Assembly (NCBI RefSeq): GCF_000312425.1
Contig: NZ_HE997181.1
Span: 902,002 to 966,001 of the forward strand
Direction of reading: 5' to 3'
DNA: 64,000 bases
Source: Reyranella massiliensis 521
GTDB taxonomy: Bacteria > Pseudomonadota > Alphaproteobacteria > Reyranellales > Reyranellaceae
Shown here: positions 16,974-27,900 of the stretch, piece by piece
Numbering within the stretch: position 1 is the first letter of the stretch
How the letters are laid out: each line of letters begins with the position of its first letter
The notes under the pieces: generated by a model
Told to the model about the DNA's origin: nothing
Database searches by the model: none
Seen by the model: the letters and a program-made list of their open reading frames with translations, nothing else
Program-made: the position numbers and the translations under genes

Positions 16974-17966
16974 TCAGCCGCCCGTCACGCTCATGTGGCG
17001 GGGGACGGCGGGGCCGGTGTGGCGGCGGTCGATGATGAAATCGTGCCCCTTGGGCTTGCGCGCGATCGCCTCGGTGATGGCCCGATCGAGAATTTCATCG
17101 CTCTCGGAGGCGCGCAATGGCGCGCGCAGATCGGCGGCGTCCTCCTGACCCAGGCACATGTAGAGCGTGCCGGTGCAGGTGAGGCGCACGCGATTGCAGC
17201 TTTCGCAGAAATTATGGGTGAGCGGCGTGATGAAGCCCAGCCGGCCGCCGGTCTCCTCGACACGGAAGTAGCGAGCCGGCCCGCCCGTCCGGTAGTCGGT
17301 TTCGCTGAGGGTGAAGTGCTTGGCGATATCGGCGCGCGCCAATGACAACGGCAGGTACTGATCGAGCCGCGCCGCCTCGCCGATCTCGCCCATGGGCATG
17401 ACCTCAATCAGAACCAGATCCATGCCACGGCCGTGGCTCCAGCGGATCAGCTCTTCGAACTCCATGTCATTGACGCCACGCAGCGCCACCGCATTGATCT
17501 TGATAGCGAGCCCCGCGCGCTGCGCCGCATCGAGGCCGCGCATTACCTGGTCGAGATCGCCCCATCGCGTGAGCTGCCGAAACTTGTCGCGATCGAGCGT
17601 GTCCATCGAGACGTTGACGCGGCGAACGCCGATATCGGCCAGCTCCTGGGCATACTTGCCGAGCTGGCTGCCGTTGGTGGTGAGAGTGAGTTCCTCCAGG
17701 GCGCCCGATTCCAGGTGCCGGCCCAGCCCACGGAACAGCGACATCACGTTCTTGCGCACCAGCGGCTCGCCGCCGGTCATGCGCAGCTTCTTGACGCCAC
17801 GGCGCACGAAGGCCGTGCAGAGCCTTTCCAGCTCCTCCAGCGACAGGACTTCCGACTTCGGCAGGAAGGTCATGTCCTCGGCCATGCAGTAGACGCAGCG
17901 GAAATCGCAGCGGTCTGTCACCGATACGCGCAGATAGGAAATATGCCGGCCGAACGGGTCGATCAT
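16974..17966 (-). CDS. moaA: GTP 3',8-cyclase, molybdenum cofactor synthesis
   Basis: Radical-SAM enzyme for the first step of Moco synthesis. Start [20 protein letters not shown] was chosen because it matches the family; an ATG 12 codons upstream (18002) is also open. The SAM cluster CDFRCVYC is near residues 20-27, the second [4Fe-4S] site is [20 protein letters not shown], and the protein ends in the essential Gly-Gly. At 330 aa it is normal size. The window also encodes a Moco enzyme, SorA, which would use the product. Confidence 0.96.
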   Translation of the reverse strand: MIDPFGRHISYLRVSVTDRCDFRCVYCMAEDMTFLPKSEVLSLEELERLCTAFVRRGVKKLRMTGGEPLVRKNVMSLFRGLGRHLESGALEELTLTTNGSQLGKYAQELADIGVRRVNVSMDTLDRDKFRQLTRWGDLDQVMRGLDAAQRAGLAIKINAVALRGVNDMEFEELIRWSHGRGMDLVLIEVMPMGEIGEAARLDQYLPLSLARADIAKHFTLSETDYRTGGPARYFRVEETGGRLGFITPLTHNFCESCNRVRLTCTGTLYMCLGQEDAADLRAPLRASESDEILDRAITEAIARKPKGHDFIIDRRHTGPAVPRHMSVTGG

Positions 17967-18033
17967 GGAACTTCTATTGCAGGACGTTCCGATAATGGGC
18001 ATGCCTCAGAGCCCCTGCAAGGGGCGAAAGACC

Positions 18034-19416
18034 CTAGGAATCCTGGGTCGCAGCCGGTAGTCGGCCGGCCTTTATGGCGTCGACGAGGCGCGCATGGTCG
18101 AGTTCTGTCTGGCGGGCATAGGCCAGCGCGAAGGCGCCGATGGCGTCGTCGAAGGTCGGGCTCTTGCCGAGGTAGGCGGACAGAATGACCGCGTCGGCGG
18201 TGCGGGAATGGGCTCGCGCCAGCACTTCGCCGCAGATGGCGGCATAGCGGCGGAAGCCGCCGGGCGACATGACCTCAACCCGCGGCTTGATCTTGGCATC
18301 GCGCAACTGGCGCACGTAGATGTGGCGGCCGGTCGGTCCGGTGGCGAATCCCAGCAGAAAGTCGCTCGCGGCCTGCAGCAGACGTTGGCCGCGAACCACC
18401 CGCTCACCATGGTGGGAATAGGGGCTTGGTCCTGCCTGGGCTTCGAGGACCGAGCGGGTCGCTTCCTTGAACTGGAGGTAGAGGGCCTCGCCATCGCCCG
18501 ACACCATGAGCAGCACACCGCACAGTGTCCCGACCGAGCCCACGCCGACCACCTTGTAGGCGGCATCGGCGAGCCGATAACGTTCCACCAGCGTGCGGCG
18601 CTCGGGGGTCAGCGAGGTGCAGTAATCGTCCATCATTGCCTCCACTGCGGCCCGAAAAGCAGGCGCGGCAGCGGGCGCAGGATGATGCACGAGGGGCGGC
18701 TCGTCCTTGATACGCGGCGTGGGGCCGGGGTGATGGCTCAGCGAGGCGATTTCGACGGCATGGACGAGCGCGCTGCCTGCCTTGCGCAAGGAGCGCGCGT
18801 CGATGCCCATGGCTGCAGCCCTGTCTTCATCGTCGACGGTGAGGGCTCGGTACCAGGCATCGAGTATCGGTGTCTCGGCAAGCGTCGCCATGGTTTCCCG
18901 GTAGGCGCGTGCGACGATTGTCGCGAGTTCCGTGCGGCCCTTCTTGTCGAGCCGGTCGCGCGTGGCGACGGCGAAGCTCGTTGCCAGCCGCTTGAGGTCC
19001 CATTCCCAGGGCGCGACCGCGGTCTCGTCGTAATCGTTGATGTCGAAGACCAGTCGCCGTTCGGGTGTCGCGAAGCCGCCGAAGTTGAGGCAGTGGCAGT
19101 CGCCCGCGGACTGCACCACCGCGCCCGTTGTCGGCGTCATGGCAAGATCGGCCGCCATGATCGCGGCTGCTCCTCGCAGGAAGGCGAAGGGCGAGGCTTT
19201 CATGCGGGCGTAGCGCAGCGGCAGCAGATCGGGGAGTCGCGACTCGCCCTGTTCGATCAAGATCTCGATGGGATCGCGCCGATGGGACGGTGCCTCCCAT
19301 GCCGCATGCGTCTTGCGTGAGCAACGCTCCCGCAGCACGCGGCCACGGGCTGTACGTTCGTCGAAGGAGAAAGTGTGTGTTTGTGGCGGCAGAGCGCCGG
19401 GAGACGTCTCGACCAT
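18034..19416 (-). CDS. DUF2252 family protein
   Basis: 460-residue member of DUF2252. It contains GDCHCLNFGGF followed by VFDINDYDETAVAPWEWDLKRLATS (about 120-160), resembling the HGDxHxxN / DxD elements of phosphotransferase-like kinases; that similarity is my reading, not established function. Start ATG 19416 was chosen because it is 7 bp after the DNA ligase stop, suggesting an operon exonuclease-ligase-DUF2252. The frame stays open for 35 codons upstream inside the ligase gene. Confidence 0.85.
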   Translation of the reverse strand: MVETSPGALPPQTHTFSFDERTARGRVLRERCSRKTHAAWEAPSHRRDPIEILIEQGESRLPDLLPLRYARMKASPFAFLRGAAAIMAADLAMTPTTGAVVQSAGDCHCLNFGGFATPERRLVFDINDYDETAVAPWEWDLKRLATSFAVATRDRLDKKGRTELATIVARAYRETMATLAETPILDAWYRALTVDDEDRAAAMGIDARSLRKAGSALVHAVEIASLSHHPGPTPRIKDEPPLVHHPAPAAAPAFRAAVEAMMDDYCTSLTPERRTLVERYRLADAAYKVVGVGSVGTLCGVLLMVSGDGEALYLQFKEATRSVLEAQAGPSPYSHHGERVVRGQRLLQAASDFLLGFATGPTGRHIYVRQLRDAKIKPRVEVMSPGGFRRYAAICGEVLARAHSRTADAVILSAYLGKSPTFDDAIGAFALAYARQTELDHARLVDAIKAGRLPAATQDS

Positions 19417-19423
19417 GCAAGAA

Positions 19424-21004
19424 TCATGGCACGAGCCGCAACAGACTGTCGACGGTATCGGCTTCGTCTGCCGGTTTGTCAGTGCGTATGCGATTGATGC
19501 GGGGAAAGCGCATCGCGACACCGGACTTGTGGCGTGTCGAGCGGGCGATGCCGTCGAAGGCGATCTCCAGCACCAGCCCGGGTGAAACTTCGCGGACGGG
19601 TCCGAAGCGATTCGTCGTGTGGTCGCGCACCCATTTGTCGAGCCAGCGCAGTTCCTCGTCGGTGAAGCCGAAATAGGCTTTGCCGACCGGCGCGAGTTCG
19701 CGCTTGCCGCCGGCGCCGTCCCTCCAACAGCCGAAGGTGAAATCCGAATAGAAGGAGCTGCGCTTGCCGTGGCCGCGCTGGGCGTACATCAGCACGCAAT
19801 CGGCGAGCATCGGATCGTGCTTCCATTTGAACCAGGGACCCTTGGGGCGGCCGGCAAGGTAGGCGCTGTCGGCGCGCTTCAGCATGAGCCCTTCGATGCC
19901 GTCGGTACGCATCGCCTCGCGCTGCTCGGCAAGATGGATCCAGTCGCGGAAACTCACCAGGGGCGAGAGGTCGAAGCGCGGGCGCTCCTTCAAGGCGATC
20001 CAGGCTTCGAGGCGGGCGCGACGCTCGTCGAAGCTGAGGCCGCGCAAATCCTGGTCTTCGAGCCACAGCACATCATAGAGCCTGACATGGGCAGGATGCT
20101 CCTTGAGCATCTTCGGCGTGACGGTCTTGCGGTTCAGGCGCTGCTGCAGGTCGTTGAACGGCGCAACGGCAGTCTCGCGTCGCACCAGCAGTTCACCGTC
20201 GAACACGCCCTCGAAGTCGATGGCGTCGACGATGTCCGGAAAGGCGCCCGACACGTCCTCGCCGGCGCGGCTGTAGAGCCGCTTCACGCCGCCGGAAGAG
20301 GCGACCTGGACGCGGATGCCGTCCCATTTCCATTCGGCACGAAAGTGCGCCGGATCGAGCGTATCGAGCTCGGTCCGGTCGATCGGATGGGCGAGCATTG
20401 GCGGCAGGAAGGCACCGCCGGCGTTGCTGCTGGGTCGCGGTGCATCGTGCAGCAACCAGTCGAAGAGGGGCCGATAGGGTGCGCTCAGCCCGTGCCAGAT
20501 TTCCTCGACGGCGTCGACGGGTTGATGCCCGAGATTGGCGGCTGCCTGCTTGGCAAGCCGGGCGGAGACGCCGACCCGAAGCGCGCCGGTCAACAGTTTC
20601 AACAGAGCCCAGCGCCCGGTCGAGTCGAGGGCATCGAGCCAGCGCTTCAGGATGGCGGGCGTTTCGCTGCGGCTCGCACGTTGCAGGGTCTCGACGACCT
20701 CCCCGAGCGTCGGCGGCGGCCCGGCGGCGGGATCGGTTTCCCAGATCAGCGCCAGGGTCTCGGCCAGGTCGCCGACATAGTCGTAGGACAGCGCGAAAAG
20801 CTCTTCGCCGATCCGTTCCTCCCCAAAGCCGCGTAGCAGCGCCGGCTTGGCGGCGGGGAAGTCGAGCCCGCCGGTCAGTGCCGCCAGCGCCCAGCCGCGG
20901 TCCGGATCGGGCGTCTCGCCGAGATAGGTCTCGATCAGGCGCAGCTTGGCGTTGCGGGCGGGCTGGAAGGAGAGTGCGTCGAGGAGGCGGGCGAAAGCCT
21001 GCAC
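19424..21004 (-). CDS. Ligase-associated ATP-dependent DNA ligase (cisplatin-damage type)
   Basis: 526-residue ATP-dependent ligase with an N-terminal DNA-binding domain (1-200), adenylation motif I EWKWDGIR with Lys226 as nucleotide acceptor, motif III-like GVFDGELLV, motif IV GIEGLMLKR, motif V KWKHDPMLADCVLMY, and an OB-fold tail. This is the family found beside an MBL exonuclease and an Lhr-like helicase in many proteobacteria, exactly as here. GTG 21004 starts 3 bp after the exonuclease stop. Likely role is a non-essential repair pathway; the replicative NAD-dependent ligase would be elsewhere. Confidence 0.94.
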   Translation of the reverse strand: MQAFARLLDALSFQPARNAKLRLIETYLGETPDPDRGWALAALTGGLDFPAAKPALLRGFGEERIGEELFALSYDYVGDLAETLALIWETDPAAGPPPTLGEVVETLQRASRSETPAILKRWLDALDSTGRWALLKLLTGALRVGVSARLAKQAAANLGHQPVDAVEEIWHGLSAPYRPLFDWLLHDAPRPSSNAGGAFLPPMLAHPIDRTELDTLDPAHFRAEWKWDGIRVQVASSGGVKRLYSRAGEDVSGAFPDIVDAIDFEGVFDGELLVRRETAVAPFNDLQQRLNRKTVTPKMLKEHPAHVRLYDVLWLEDQDLRGLSFDERRARLEAWIALKERPRFDLSPLVSFRDWIHLAEQREAMRTDGIEGLMLKRADSAYLAGRPKGPWFKWKHDPMLADCVLMYAQRGHGKRSSFYSDFTFGCWRDGAGGKRELAPVGKAYFGFTDEELRWLDKWVRDHTTNRFGPVREVSPGLVLEIAFDGIARSTRHKSGVAMRFPRINRIRTDKPADEADTVDSLLRLVP

Positions 21005-21007
21005 CTG

Positions 21008-22042
21008 TCAGGACTCCTCTTCCTCGCGGCCGGCGAGATGCAGTGCCTCGGCATCGATGCCGATCGAGCGGGCATAGTGGACCAACGCCTCTTCGCGGCC
21101 GTGCGTCACCCAGACTTTGGGAGCGCCGACATCCTTCAGGGTCTGGGTCAGCTCGGCCCAATCGGCATGGTCCGAGATGATCAAGGGCAGCTCCGCGCCG
21201 CGCTGGCGTGCCCGCGCCCGCACGCCCATCCAGCCGGAGCAGACGGCAGCGATGGGATCGGCGAAGCGTCGCGTCCAGCGGTCGGCAAGGGCCGAGGGCG
21301 GGCAGAGCACGATCGCTCCCTTGAAGGTTTCAAGGATCGCTTCGGAAACCGGCGCCACGTCGCCGAGGTCGATGCCGTGATCCTGGTAGAGTTTGCAAAG
21401 AGAGAGCAGGCTGCCGTGCAGCCAGATGCGTCTGTCGTAGCCCGCCTGCCGCAGCAGCCGGATGACCCTCTGGCACTTGCCCAGCGCGTAGACGCCCACC
21501 AGATGAGTACGCTCGGGAAAGGTCGCGACCGAGCGTAGGAGTTTGCCGATCTCGCCCGCGTCGGAGGGATGGTGGAAGACGGGCAACGCGAAAGTCGCTT
21601 CGGTGATGAAGACGTCGCACGGCACCGGCTCGAACGGCGGGCAGGTGGGATCCGGCCGGCGCTTGAAGTCGCCCGAGACGACGATGCGCTGGCCGCGATA
21701 TGCCAGCACTGCTTGCGCCGAGCCCAGGATATGGCCGGCCGGCGCAAAGCCCACCTTGACCTCACCCATCTTGACGCTCTCGCCGTATTTCAGCGGCTGT
21801 TGGGCCGTATCGGGCATATCCTGAAAGCGGGCCCGCATGATCGCCAGCGTCTCGGGCGTGGCGAGGGCAGCGCGATGGCCCGGCCGTGCATGGTCGCCAT
21901 GACCGTGCGTGATCACGGCGCGTGCGACGGCGAAGGCCGGGTCGACGTAGAAGTCGCCGGGCTCGCAGTACAGGCCGCGCGGCGTCGGATAGAGCCAGGA
22001 CCTCGGGTTCAAGGGAGTGGGAGCGAGCGTGTCGGTTGTCAT
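21008..22042 (-). CDS. Ligase-associated MBL-fold DNA exonuclease
   Basis: 344-residue metallo-beta-lactamase/beta-CASP nuclease of the SNM1/Artemis-like group. The metal motif VITHGHGDHARPGH (HxHxDH) lies near residues 44-57, and the later metal positions appear as SGDFKRRPDP and SDHADW. The N-terminus PRGLYCEPGDFYVDP is typical of the ligase-associated subfamily. Its start diverges from the helicase gene across about 28 bp, and the ligase follows 3 bp after its stop. Probably trims DNA ends before ligation. Confidence 0.93.
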   Translation of the reverse strand: MTTDTLAPTPLNPRSWLYPTPRGLYCEPGDFYVDPAFAVARAVITHGHGDHARPGHRAALATPETLAIMRARFQDMPDTAQQPLKYGESVKMGEVKVGFAPAGHILGSAQAVLAYRGQRIVVSGDFKRRPDPTCPPFEPVPCDVFITEATFALPVFHHPSDAGEIGKLLRSVATFPERTHLVGVYALGKCQRVIRLLRQAGYDRRIWLHGSLLSLCKLYQDHGIDLGDVAPVSEAILETFKGAIVLCPPSALADRWTRRFADPIAAVCSGWMGVRARARQRGAELPLIISDHADWAELTQTLKDVGAPKVWVTHGREEALVHYARSIGIDAEALHLAGREEEES

Positions 22043-22070
22043 TGAGCCTGATGCATCCTACCCGACAGAT

Positions 22071-24512
22071 ATGGGGCTTCCCGACCTCTTTTCACGCTGG
22101 TTCGAAAGCCGTGGCTGGGCGCCGCGGCCGCATCAGCTCGCCCTGGTCGATCTGGCGCGCAAAGGCCGCAGCGCCTTGCTGATCGCGCCGACCGGCGGCG
22201 GCAAGACCCTGGCGGGCTTCCTGCCGTCATTGATCGAACTGACGGAGCGGCGACAGTCCGGCGAGGACCTGGCGCACAAGAAGGGGCAGGGCGAACTTCA
22301 TACGCTCTACATCTCGCCCCTGAAGGCGCTGGCGACCGACATCCGGCGCAATCTCGAACTGCCGATTGCCGAAATGAAGCTGCCGGTGCGCGCCGAGAGC
22401 CGCACGGGTGACACGCCGCAGAGCCGCCGCCTGCGCCAGCGCGAACGGCCGCCCGATCTGTTGATGACCACGCCGGAGTCGCTGGCGCTGCTGCTCTCCT
22501 ATCTCGACGCGGCGCGTTTCTTCGCCTCGCTGAAGTGCGTGATCATCGACGAACTGCACGCCTTTGCCACGACCAAGCGCGGCCATCATCTGGCGCTCTG
22601 CCTGTCGCGACTGGCCACGCTCGCACCGCAGGCGAGGTTCGTCGGCCTTTCGGCGACTGTCGCCGATCCGCCGGCGCTCGCCGACTTTCTCAAGCTGCGC
22701 GAGGAGCCGGTCGAGATCGTGATGGGCGAACCCGGTGCGCCGCCGGTCGTGACCATCATCGATGCCCAGGAGCGCATTCCCTGGGGCGGCCATATGGGGC
22801 GTCACGCGGTGCCGGAGATCTACAACATCATCCGCCAGCACAAGACCTCGATCATCTTCGTAAACACGCGCGCCCAGGCCGAGCTGGCCTTCGATGCGTT
22901 GTGGCGCATCAACGAGGAAAATCTGGCAATCGGCCTGCACCATGGGTCGCTGGCGGTGGAGCAGCGCCGCAAGGTCGAGGCGGCGATGTCGGCAGGGAGA
23001 TTGCGCGCCGTCGTGGCGACGTCCTCGCTCGATCTCGGCATCGACTGGGGCGACGTCGATCTCGTGATTCAGATGGGCGCACCTAAGGGCGTGAGCCGTC
23101 TGATGCAGCGCATCGGTCGCGCCAATCACCGCCTCGACGAGCCGAGCCGCGCCATGATCGCACCGGCCAACCGCTTCGAGGTGCTGGAGTCGCTGGCCGC
23201 GCTCGAAGCCGTCGAGGCCCGCGAGCTCGACGGCGATCCGCCGCGGCCGCCGTGCCTCGACGTGCTGGCGCAGCACATCGTCGGCACCGCCTGTGCCCAG
23301 CCGATCGATCGCGAAGCCTTCTTCGCCGAGGTCCGCCGGACCCAGCCGTACCGCGACCTGTCGCGCCAGGATTTCGACGACACGTTCGACTTCGTTGCCA
23401 CCGGCGGTTATGCGCTGGCCGCCTACGACCGCTGGCACCGTTTGAAGAAACTGCCCGATGGACGCTGGATGCTGGCCTCGCCGCTGGTGGCGCGGCAGTT
23501 CCGCATGAATGTCGGCACCATCGTCGAGCTGCCGCTGATCAAGGTGAAGATGCGGCGCGGGCCGGTGCTGGGCGAGGTCGAGGAGAGTTTCATCCAGGGG
23601 CTGGTGCCGGGCGACACCTTCGTCTTCGCCGGCCGGCTGCTGCGCTTCGAGGGGGTGAAGGAGCTGATGGCGCAGTGTTCGGTGGCCACGGGCGGCGATC
23701 CCAAGGTGCCGGCGTATGGCGGCGGCCGCCTGCCGCTCTCGACCTTCCTGGCCGACCGTGTACGCGGCATCCTGCAGGACCCGGCGCGGCACCCCAAGCT
23801 GCCGGCCGAAGTGCGCGAGTGGCTGCGCATTCAGCGTATCCGTTCGACCCTGCCCAGCGAGGACAAGCTCCTGATCGAAGGGTTCCCGCGCGGCGGCAAG
23901 CAGTTCATCGTGGCCTATTGCTTCGAGGGCCGGAACGCGCACCAGACACTCGGCATGCTGCTGACGCGCCGCATGGAACGCATGGGGCTGCGGCCGTTGG
24001 GCTTCGTCGCGACGGATTACGTGCTGGGCCTTTGGGGGCTCCGCCCACCGACCAAGGCGCAGCTCGACCAGCTCTTCGACGAGGACATGCTGGGTGACGA
24101 TCTCGAAGCCTGGATGGACGAGTCGACGATGCTGCGGCGCTCGTTCCGCAATGTCGCGGTGATAGCCGGCCTGATCGAGCGGCGCTTCCCCGGCGAAGAG
24201 AAGTCGCGCCGGCAGGTGACGTTCAGCTCGGACCTGATCTACGACACGCTGCGCCAGCACGAGCCCGGCCACATCCTGCTGCGCGCCACGCGTCAGGATG
24301 CAGCCTGGCAGCTCGCCGACCTGAAGCGCCTGGGCGATCTTCTGAAGCGCGCCAAGGGCCGCATCGAATACCGCCGCCTTGATCGCATCTCGCCGCTCGC
24401 CGTGCCGGTTTTGCTGGAGATCGGCCGCGAGAGCGTGCTGGGCGGTACGGCGGAGGACGAACTGCTCGACATCGCGGCGCAGGAGCTGATCGACGAGGCG
24501 ACGCGGCTCTGA
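22071..24512 (+). CDS. Ligase-associated DEXH-box (Lhr-like) helicase
   Basis: About 813-residue superfamily 2 helicase. Walker A APTGGGKT is near residues 39-46, the DEXH box is IIDELHAF, motif III is LSATVADP, and motif VI is MQRIGRANHR; an Lhr-type C-terminal region follows. Start ATG 22071 gives the usual MGLPDLFSRWFESRGWAPRPHQ opening. An in-frame GTG at 22029 has a better Shine-Dalgarno (GGGAG 5 bp upstream) but would overlap the divergent exonuclease start. It should unwind substrates for the exonuclease and ligase encoded on the other strand. Confidence 0.93.
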   Translation: MGLPDLFSRWFESRGWAPRPHQLALVDLARKGRSALLIAPTGGGKTLAGFLPSLIELTERRQSGEDLAHKKGQGELHTLYISPLKALATDIRRNLELPIAEMKLPVRAESRTGDTPQSRRLRQRERPPDLLMTTPESLALLLSYLDAARFFASLKCVIIDELHAFATTKRGHHLALCLSRLATLAPQARFVGLSATVADPPALADFLKLREEPVEIVMGEPGAPPVVTIIDAQERIPWGGHMGRHAVPEIYNIIRQHKTSIIFVNTRAQAELAFDALWRINEENLAIGLHHGSLAVEQRRKVEAAMSAGRLRAVVATSSLDLGIDWGDVDLVIQMGAPKGVSRLMQRIGRANHRLDEPSRAMIAPANRFEVLESLAALEAVEARELDGDPPRPPCLDVLAQHIVGTACAQPIDREAFFAEVRRTQPYRDLSRQDFDDTFDFVATGGYALAAYDRWHRLKKLPDGRWMLASPLVARQFRMNVGTIVELPLIKVKMRRGPVLGEVEESFIQGLVPGDTFVFAGRLLRFEGVKELMAQCSVATGGDPKVPAYGGGRLPLSTFLADRVRGILQDPARHPKLPAEVREWLRIQRIRSTLPSEDKLLIEGFPRGGKQFIVAYCFEGRNAHQTLGMLLTRRMERMGLRPLGFVATDYVLGLWGLRPPTKAQLDQLFDEDMLGDDLEAWMDESTMLRRSFRNVAVIAGLIERRFPGEEKSRRQVTFSSDLIYDTLRQHEPGHILLRATRQDAAWQLADLKRLGDLLKRAKGRIEYRRLDRISPLAVPVLLEIGRESVLGGTAEDELLDIAAQELIDEATRL

Positions 24513-24520
24513 GTCTTCGC

Positions 24521-24889
24521 TCAGAGCTCGGCCAACCGGCGGTATTTCACTTCGAGGCGCGTCAAGACGGCAAGGTTGCGCGTCGCCTCGGCGCCGGCCC
24601 AGCGCCGGTTGACGGCGCTCGCCTCGCGAATGCGTTCCAAGGTGCGGCGGTAGGTTTCCGTCCAGGCCGTCCTGTCGCCTTGCTGCGTGCCTTCGCGTGC
24701 CGCCTGACTCAAGGTCGCGTCGATGTTGATCATGCGGCAGGTGTAGCCGTAGGCCGCGGCCTTGAGGTCCGGTGAGGCGATCCAGGCTTCGAGCGTGCTG
24801 GGTGCGTAGAGCGGACAATCCTCCAGAGCCTGCGCGGCGGCGGGCCCTGCCAGTGAGACAGCGATCAGGAAAACGACGAGCAGTCGCAC
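24521..24889 (-). CDS. Small secreted protein of unknown function
   Basis: 122 residues. The first 20 form a clear signal peptide (MRLLVVFLIAVSLAGPAAAQA). The mature part has two cysteines (EDCPLY and YTCRMI) that could form a disulfide, then a charged helical region. I do not recognise the family. GTG 24889 is the start. It lies 18 bp downstream of dnaE2 on the same strand with no visible terminator between, so it may be the last gene of the SOS operon. Convergent with the helicase. Confidence 0.6.
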   Translation of the reverse strand: MRLLVVFLIAVSLAGPAAAQALEDCPLYAPSTLEAWIASPDLKAAAYGYTCRMINIDATLSQAAREGTQQGDRTAWTETYRRTLERIREASAVNRRWAGAEATRNLAVLTRLEVKYRRLAEL

Positions 24890-24907
24890 GTAAGGCCGGC
24901 CACCAGA

Positions 24908-27900
24908 TCAGTGGAAGTCACGACTATGGATGCGAATCTTGGGCCGGTCGAGGACGATGCGGCTGCGGTCGTATCCCTGGGGCGTCGGCGGTTGGGTGGG
25001 CACGCTGCGGCTTGACCGGTGGCGTGTGGCGTTGGCCTCGGCGATCTTCATCGTCCGGCGGTCACCCGGATCGGTCCGGACCTCATCCCCGCGGCCCTGC
25101 GTGAGGTGGAAGGTGTCGAGATCGGAAATGGAGTCGAGTTCGGCCGAAAGATCCCAGAGCTCGTCGGCGACGAGGTGGATGACGACATAGTCTCCTTCGC
25201 CTTCGCGCTGGATTCTGCCGCGCACGCCCATCAGGCGCGAACCCATGACGATGCGGCGGTGCGCCTCGAACACCTTGGGCCAGACCACGAGGTTGGCGAT
25301 GCCCACCTCGTCCTCGATGGTGACGAAGACCACACCCGAGGCGGTGCCCGGCCGCTGGCGTACCAGCACGAGGCCGGCTAGCGAGAAGACGTCGCCGTTC
25401 CTCGACTCCTTCAGGACCGCTGTGCTGGAGATTCCTCTTTGCGCGAAGGTGGGCCGCAGCAGCGCCAGCGGGTGCGAGCGCAGGGACAGGGAGAAGCTGG
25501 CGTAGTCGTCGACGACGGCTTCGCCGAGGGTCAGCGCCGGCAAGGTCACAGCCGGCTCAGGAGCCTGCACGGCCGGCCCGTCGAGCAAAGGCAGCGGCAG
25601 GTCGGAAAAGCCACGTACCGCCCACAACACGTCGCGGCGCGACAGGCCTAGCGAAACGAAGGCATCGGCGCGCGCCAACGCCAGGATCTGGCGCTTGGTA
25701 AGGCCGGAGCGCCGCCACAGATCGGCCGGATCGCGATAAGGCGTCGTGCGCTGCGCGACCATTCGATCGACGTCGGCCTCGGAGAGGCCGGTCACCTGGC
25801 GCAGGCCTAGGCGCAAGGCACAGCGGTTGCTGTGGTCCCTGCGTTCCAAAGTGCAATCCCAGATGCTCGCATTGATGTCGGGTGGGCGTACTTCGACACC
25901 GTGCTCGCGCGCATCACGGATCAGTTGCGCCGGTGCATAGAAACCCATGGGTTGCGAGTTGAGCAGGGCGGCGGCGAAGACTTCAGGATAGTAGTGCTTC
26001 ACCCAGGAAGAGTCGTAGACCAGCAAAGCGAAGCTCGCGGCGTGGCTTTCGGGAAAGCCGTACTCGCCGAATCCTTCGATCTGCTTGAAACATCGCTCGG
26101 CAAAGCTGAGCTCGTAGCCTTTCTTCACCATGCCTTCGATGAAGGGGGTCTTGAACTTGTAGATCGTGCCGTTATGGCGGAATGTTGCCATGGCACGGCG
26201 CAATTTATCCGCTTCCTCCGGCGTGAAGTCGGCTGCGACCATGGCGATCTGCATTGCCTGTTCTTGGAACAATGGCACGCCCAGTGTTCTTTTCAGGACA
26301 GATTTGAGTTCCGGGCTTGGATAGGTGATGGCATCCGGATTGGCGCGGTTCTTCAGGTAAGGATGAACCATGCCGCCTTGGATCGGGCCGGGGCGTACGA
26401 TCGCCACCTCGACCACGAGATCGTAATAGTCCTTTGGCTTCAGACGCGGCAGCATCGACATCTGAGCACGGCTTTCGACCTGGAAGACACCGACCGAATC
26501 GGCGCGCCACAGCATCTTGTAGACTTCCTGATCGTTCGGCCGCATGCCGAGCGACTTGTGCTCGTCGTAATGGGTTTTGAGCAAGTCGAAGCTCTTGCGT
26601 AAGGCCGTCAGCATGCCGAGGGCCAGCACGTCGACCTTGTAAATACCCAGAACGTCGAGATCGTCTTTGTCCCATTCGATGACGGTGCGGTCTTCCATCG
26701 CCGCATTCTGGATCGGCACCAATTCGTCCAACCGATCCTCGGTCAGGACGAAGCCACCGACATGCTGCGAGAGATGGCGCGGGAAGCCACACAGGGCAGA
26801 AGACAATTCAAGTGCCAGCATGAGGCGCGGATCCATGGGATCGAGGCCCGCATCCCGCACGTGATCGACTTTGACTCCGCTCGACCCCATGCCCCACACC
26901 GTGTCGGCCATCACGCCTACCGTGTCAGGCGAAAGACCGAGCACCTTGCCGACGTCGCGAATGGCACTGCGGCTCCTGTAGGCGATCACCGTGGCGGCCA
27001 AAGCAGCGCGCGTGCGGCCTTTTTCGTCGTAGATCCACTGGATCACTTCCTCGCGACGCTCGTGCTCGAAATCGACGTCGATATCAGGCGGTTCGTCTCG
27101 TGCGTTCGAGAGAAACCGCTCGAACAGAACCTCGACCTCTTTGGGGTTCACCGATGTGATGTGAAGGCAATAGCAGACGGCGGAATTGGCGGCGGAGCCA
27201 CGACCCTGGCAGAGGATTTCCCGGCTGCGGGCATATTCGACGATCTCGTGCACGGTCAGGAAGTAAGGTGCGATCTTCTTTTGGTCGATCAGGTCGAATT
27301 CGTGCCGGATTGTGTCGGCGATGTCCTGAGGAATCCCATCGGGATAGCGCTTCCGGGCGCCCTCCCAGGTGAGACGCATGAGCTTGTTCATCGGCGTCTC
27401 GCCGCCTTCGTACAGGACCGGATACTGGTAGGTGAGTTCCTTGAGCGAGAAGCTGCAGCGCTGCACAATCTCCTGCGTGTGTGCGATGGCGTGTGGATGG
27501 CGGTGGAACAGGCGCGCCATTTCCCGGCCGTCCTTGAGATGACGCTCGGCGCTGGCGAAACGGCGGAAACCCAGTTCGTCGACGGTGCAGCCCAGCCGAA
27601 TGGCGGTCACCACATCCTGCAGAGCCCGTCGTTCGGGAGCGTGATAGTGCACGTCGTTGGTGGCGACGAAACGCACGCCGAATTCGGCGGCGAGATTGTC
27701 GAGCCGGGCGAGGCGGCGGGCATCGTCGCCGCGGAACAACATGGAACCGGCGAGATAGCAGCGGTCGCCGAACAGATCAGCGAGGGCGCGTAGCCGTTCG
27801 TGGAAGGTTGGATCGTCGAGGTGGCGTGGCGGCAGGACGATCGCCAGGATGCCTTCGGCATGTGCTGCGAGATCGTCGAAGGTGAGGTTGCACTTCCCCT

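Noticed and set aside
18011..18025. Hairpin GCCCCT-GCA-AGGGGC after the DUF2252 stop
   Set aside because: Only a 3-nt loop, six pairs and no T-tract, so not called as a terminator.
22227..24818. 863-aa open frame on the minus strand opposite the helicase
   Set aside because: Antisense shadow of a well-conserved helicase; translation is His/Arg/Gln rich with no domain.
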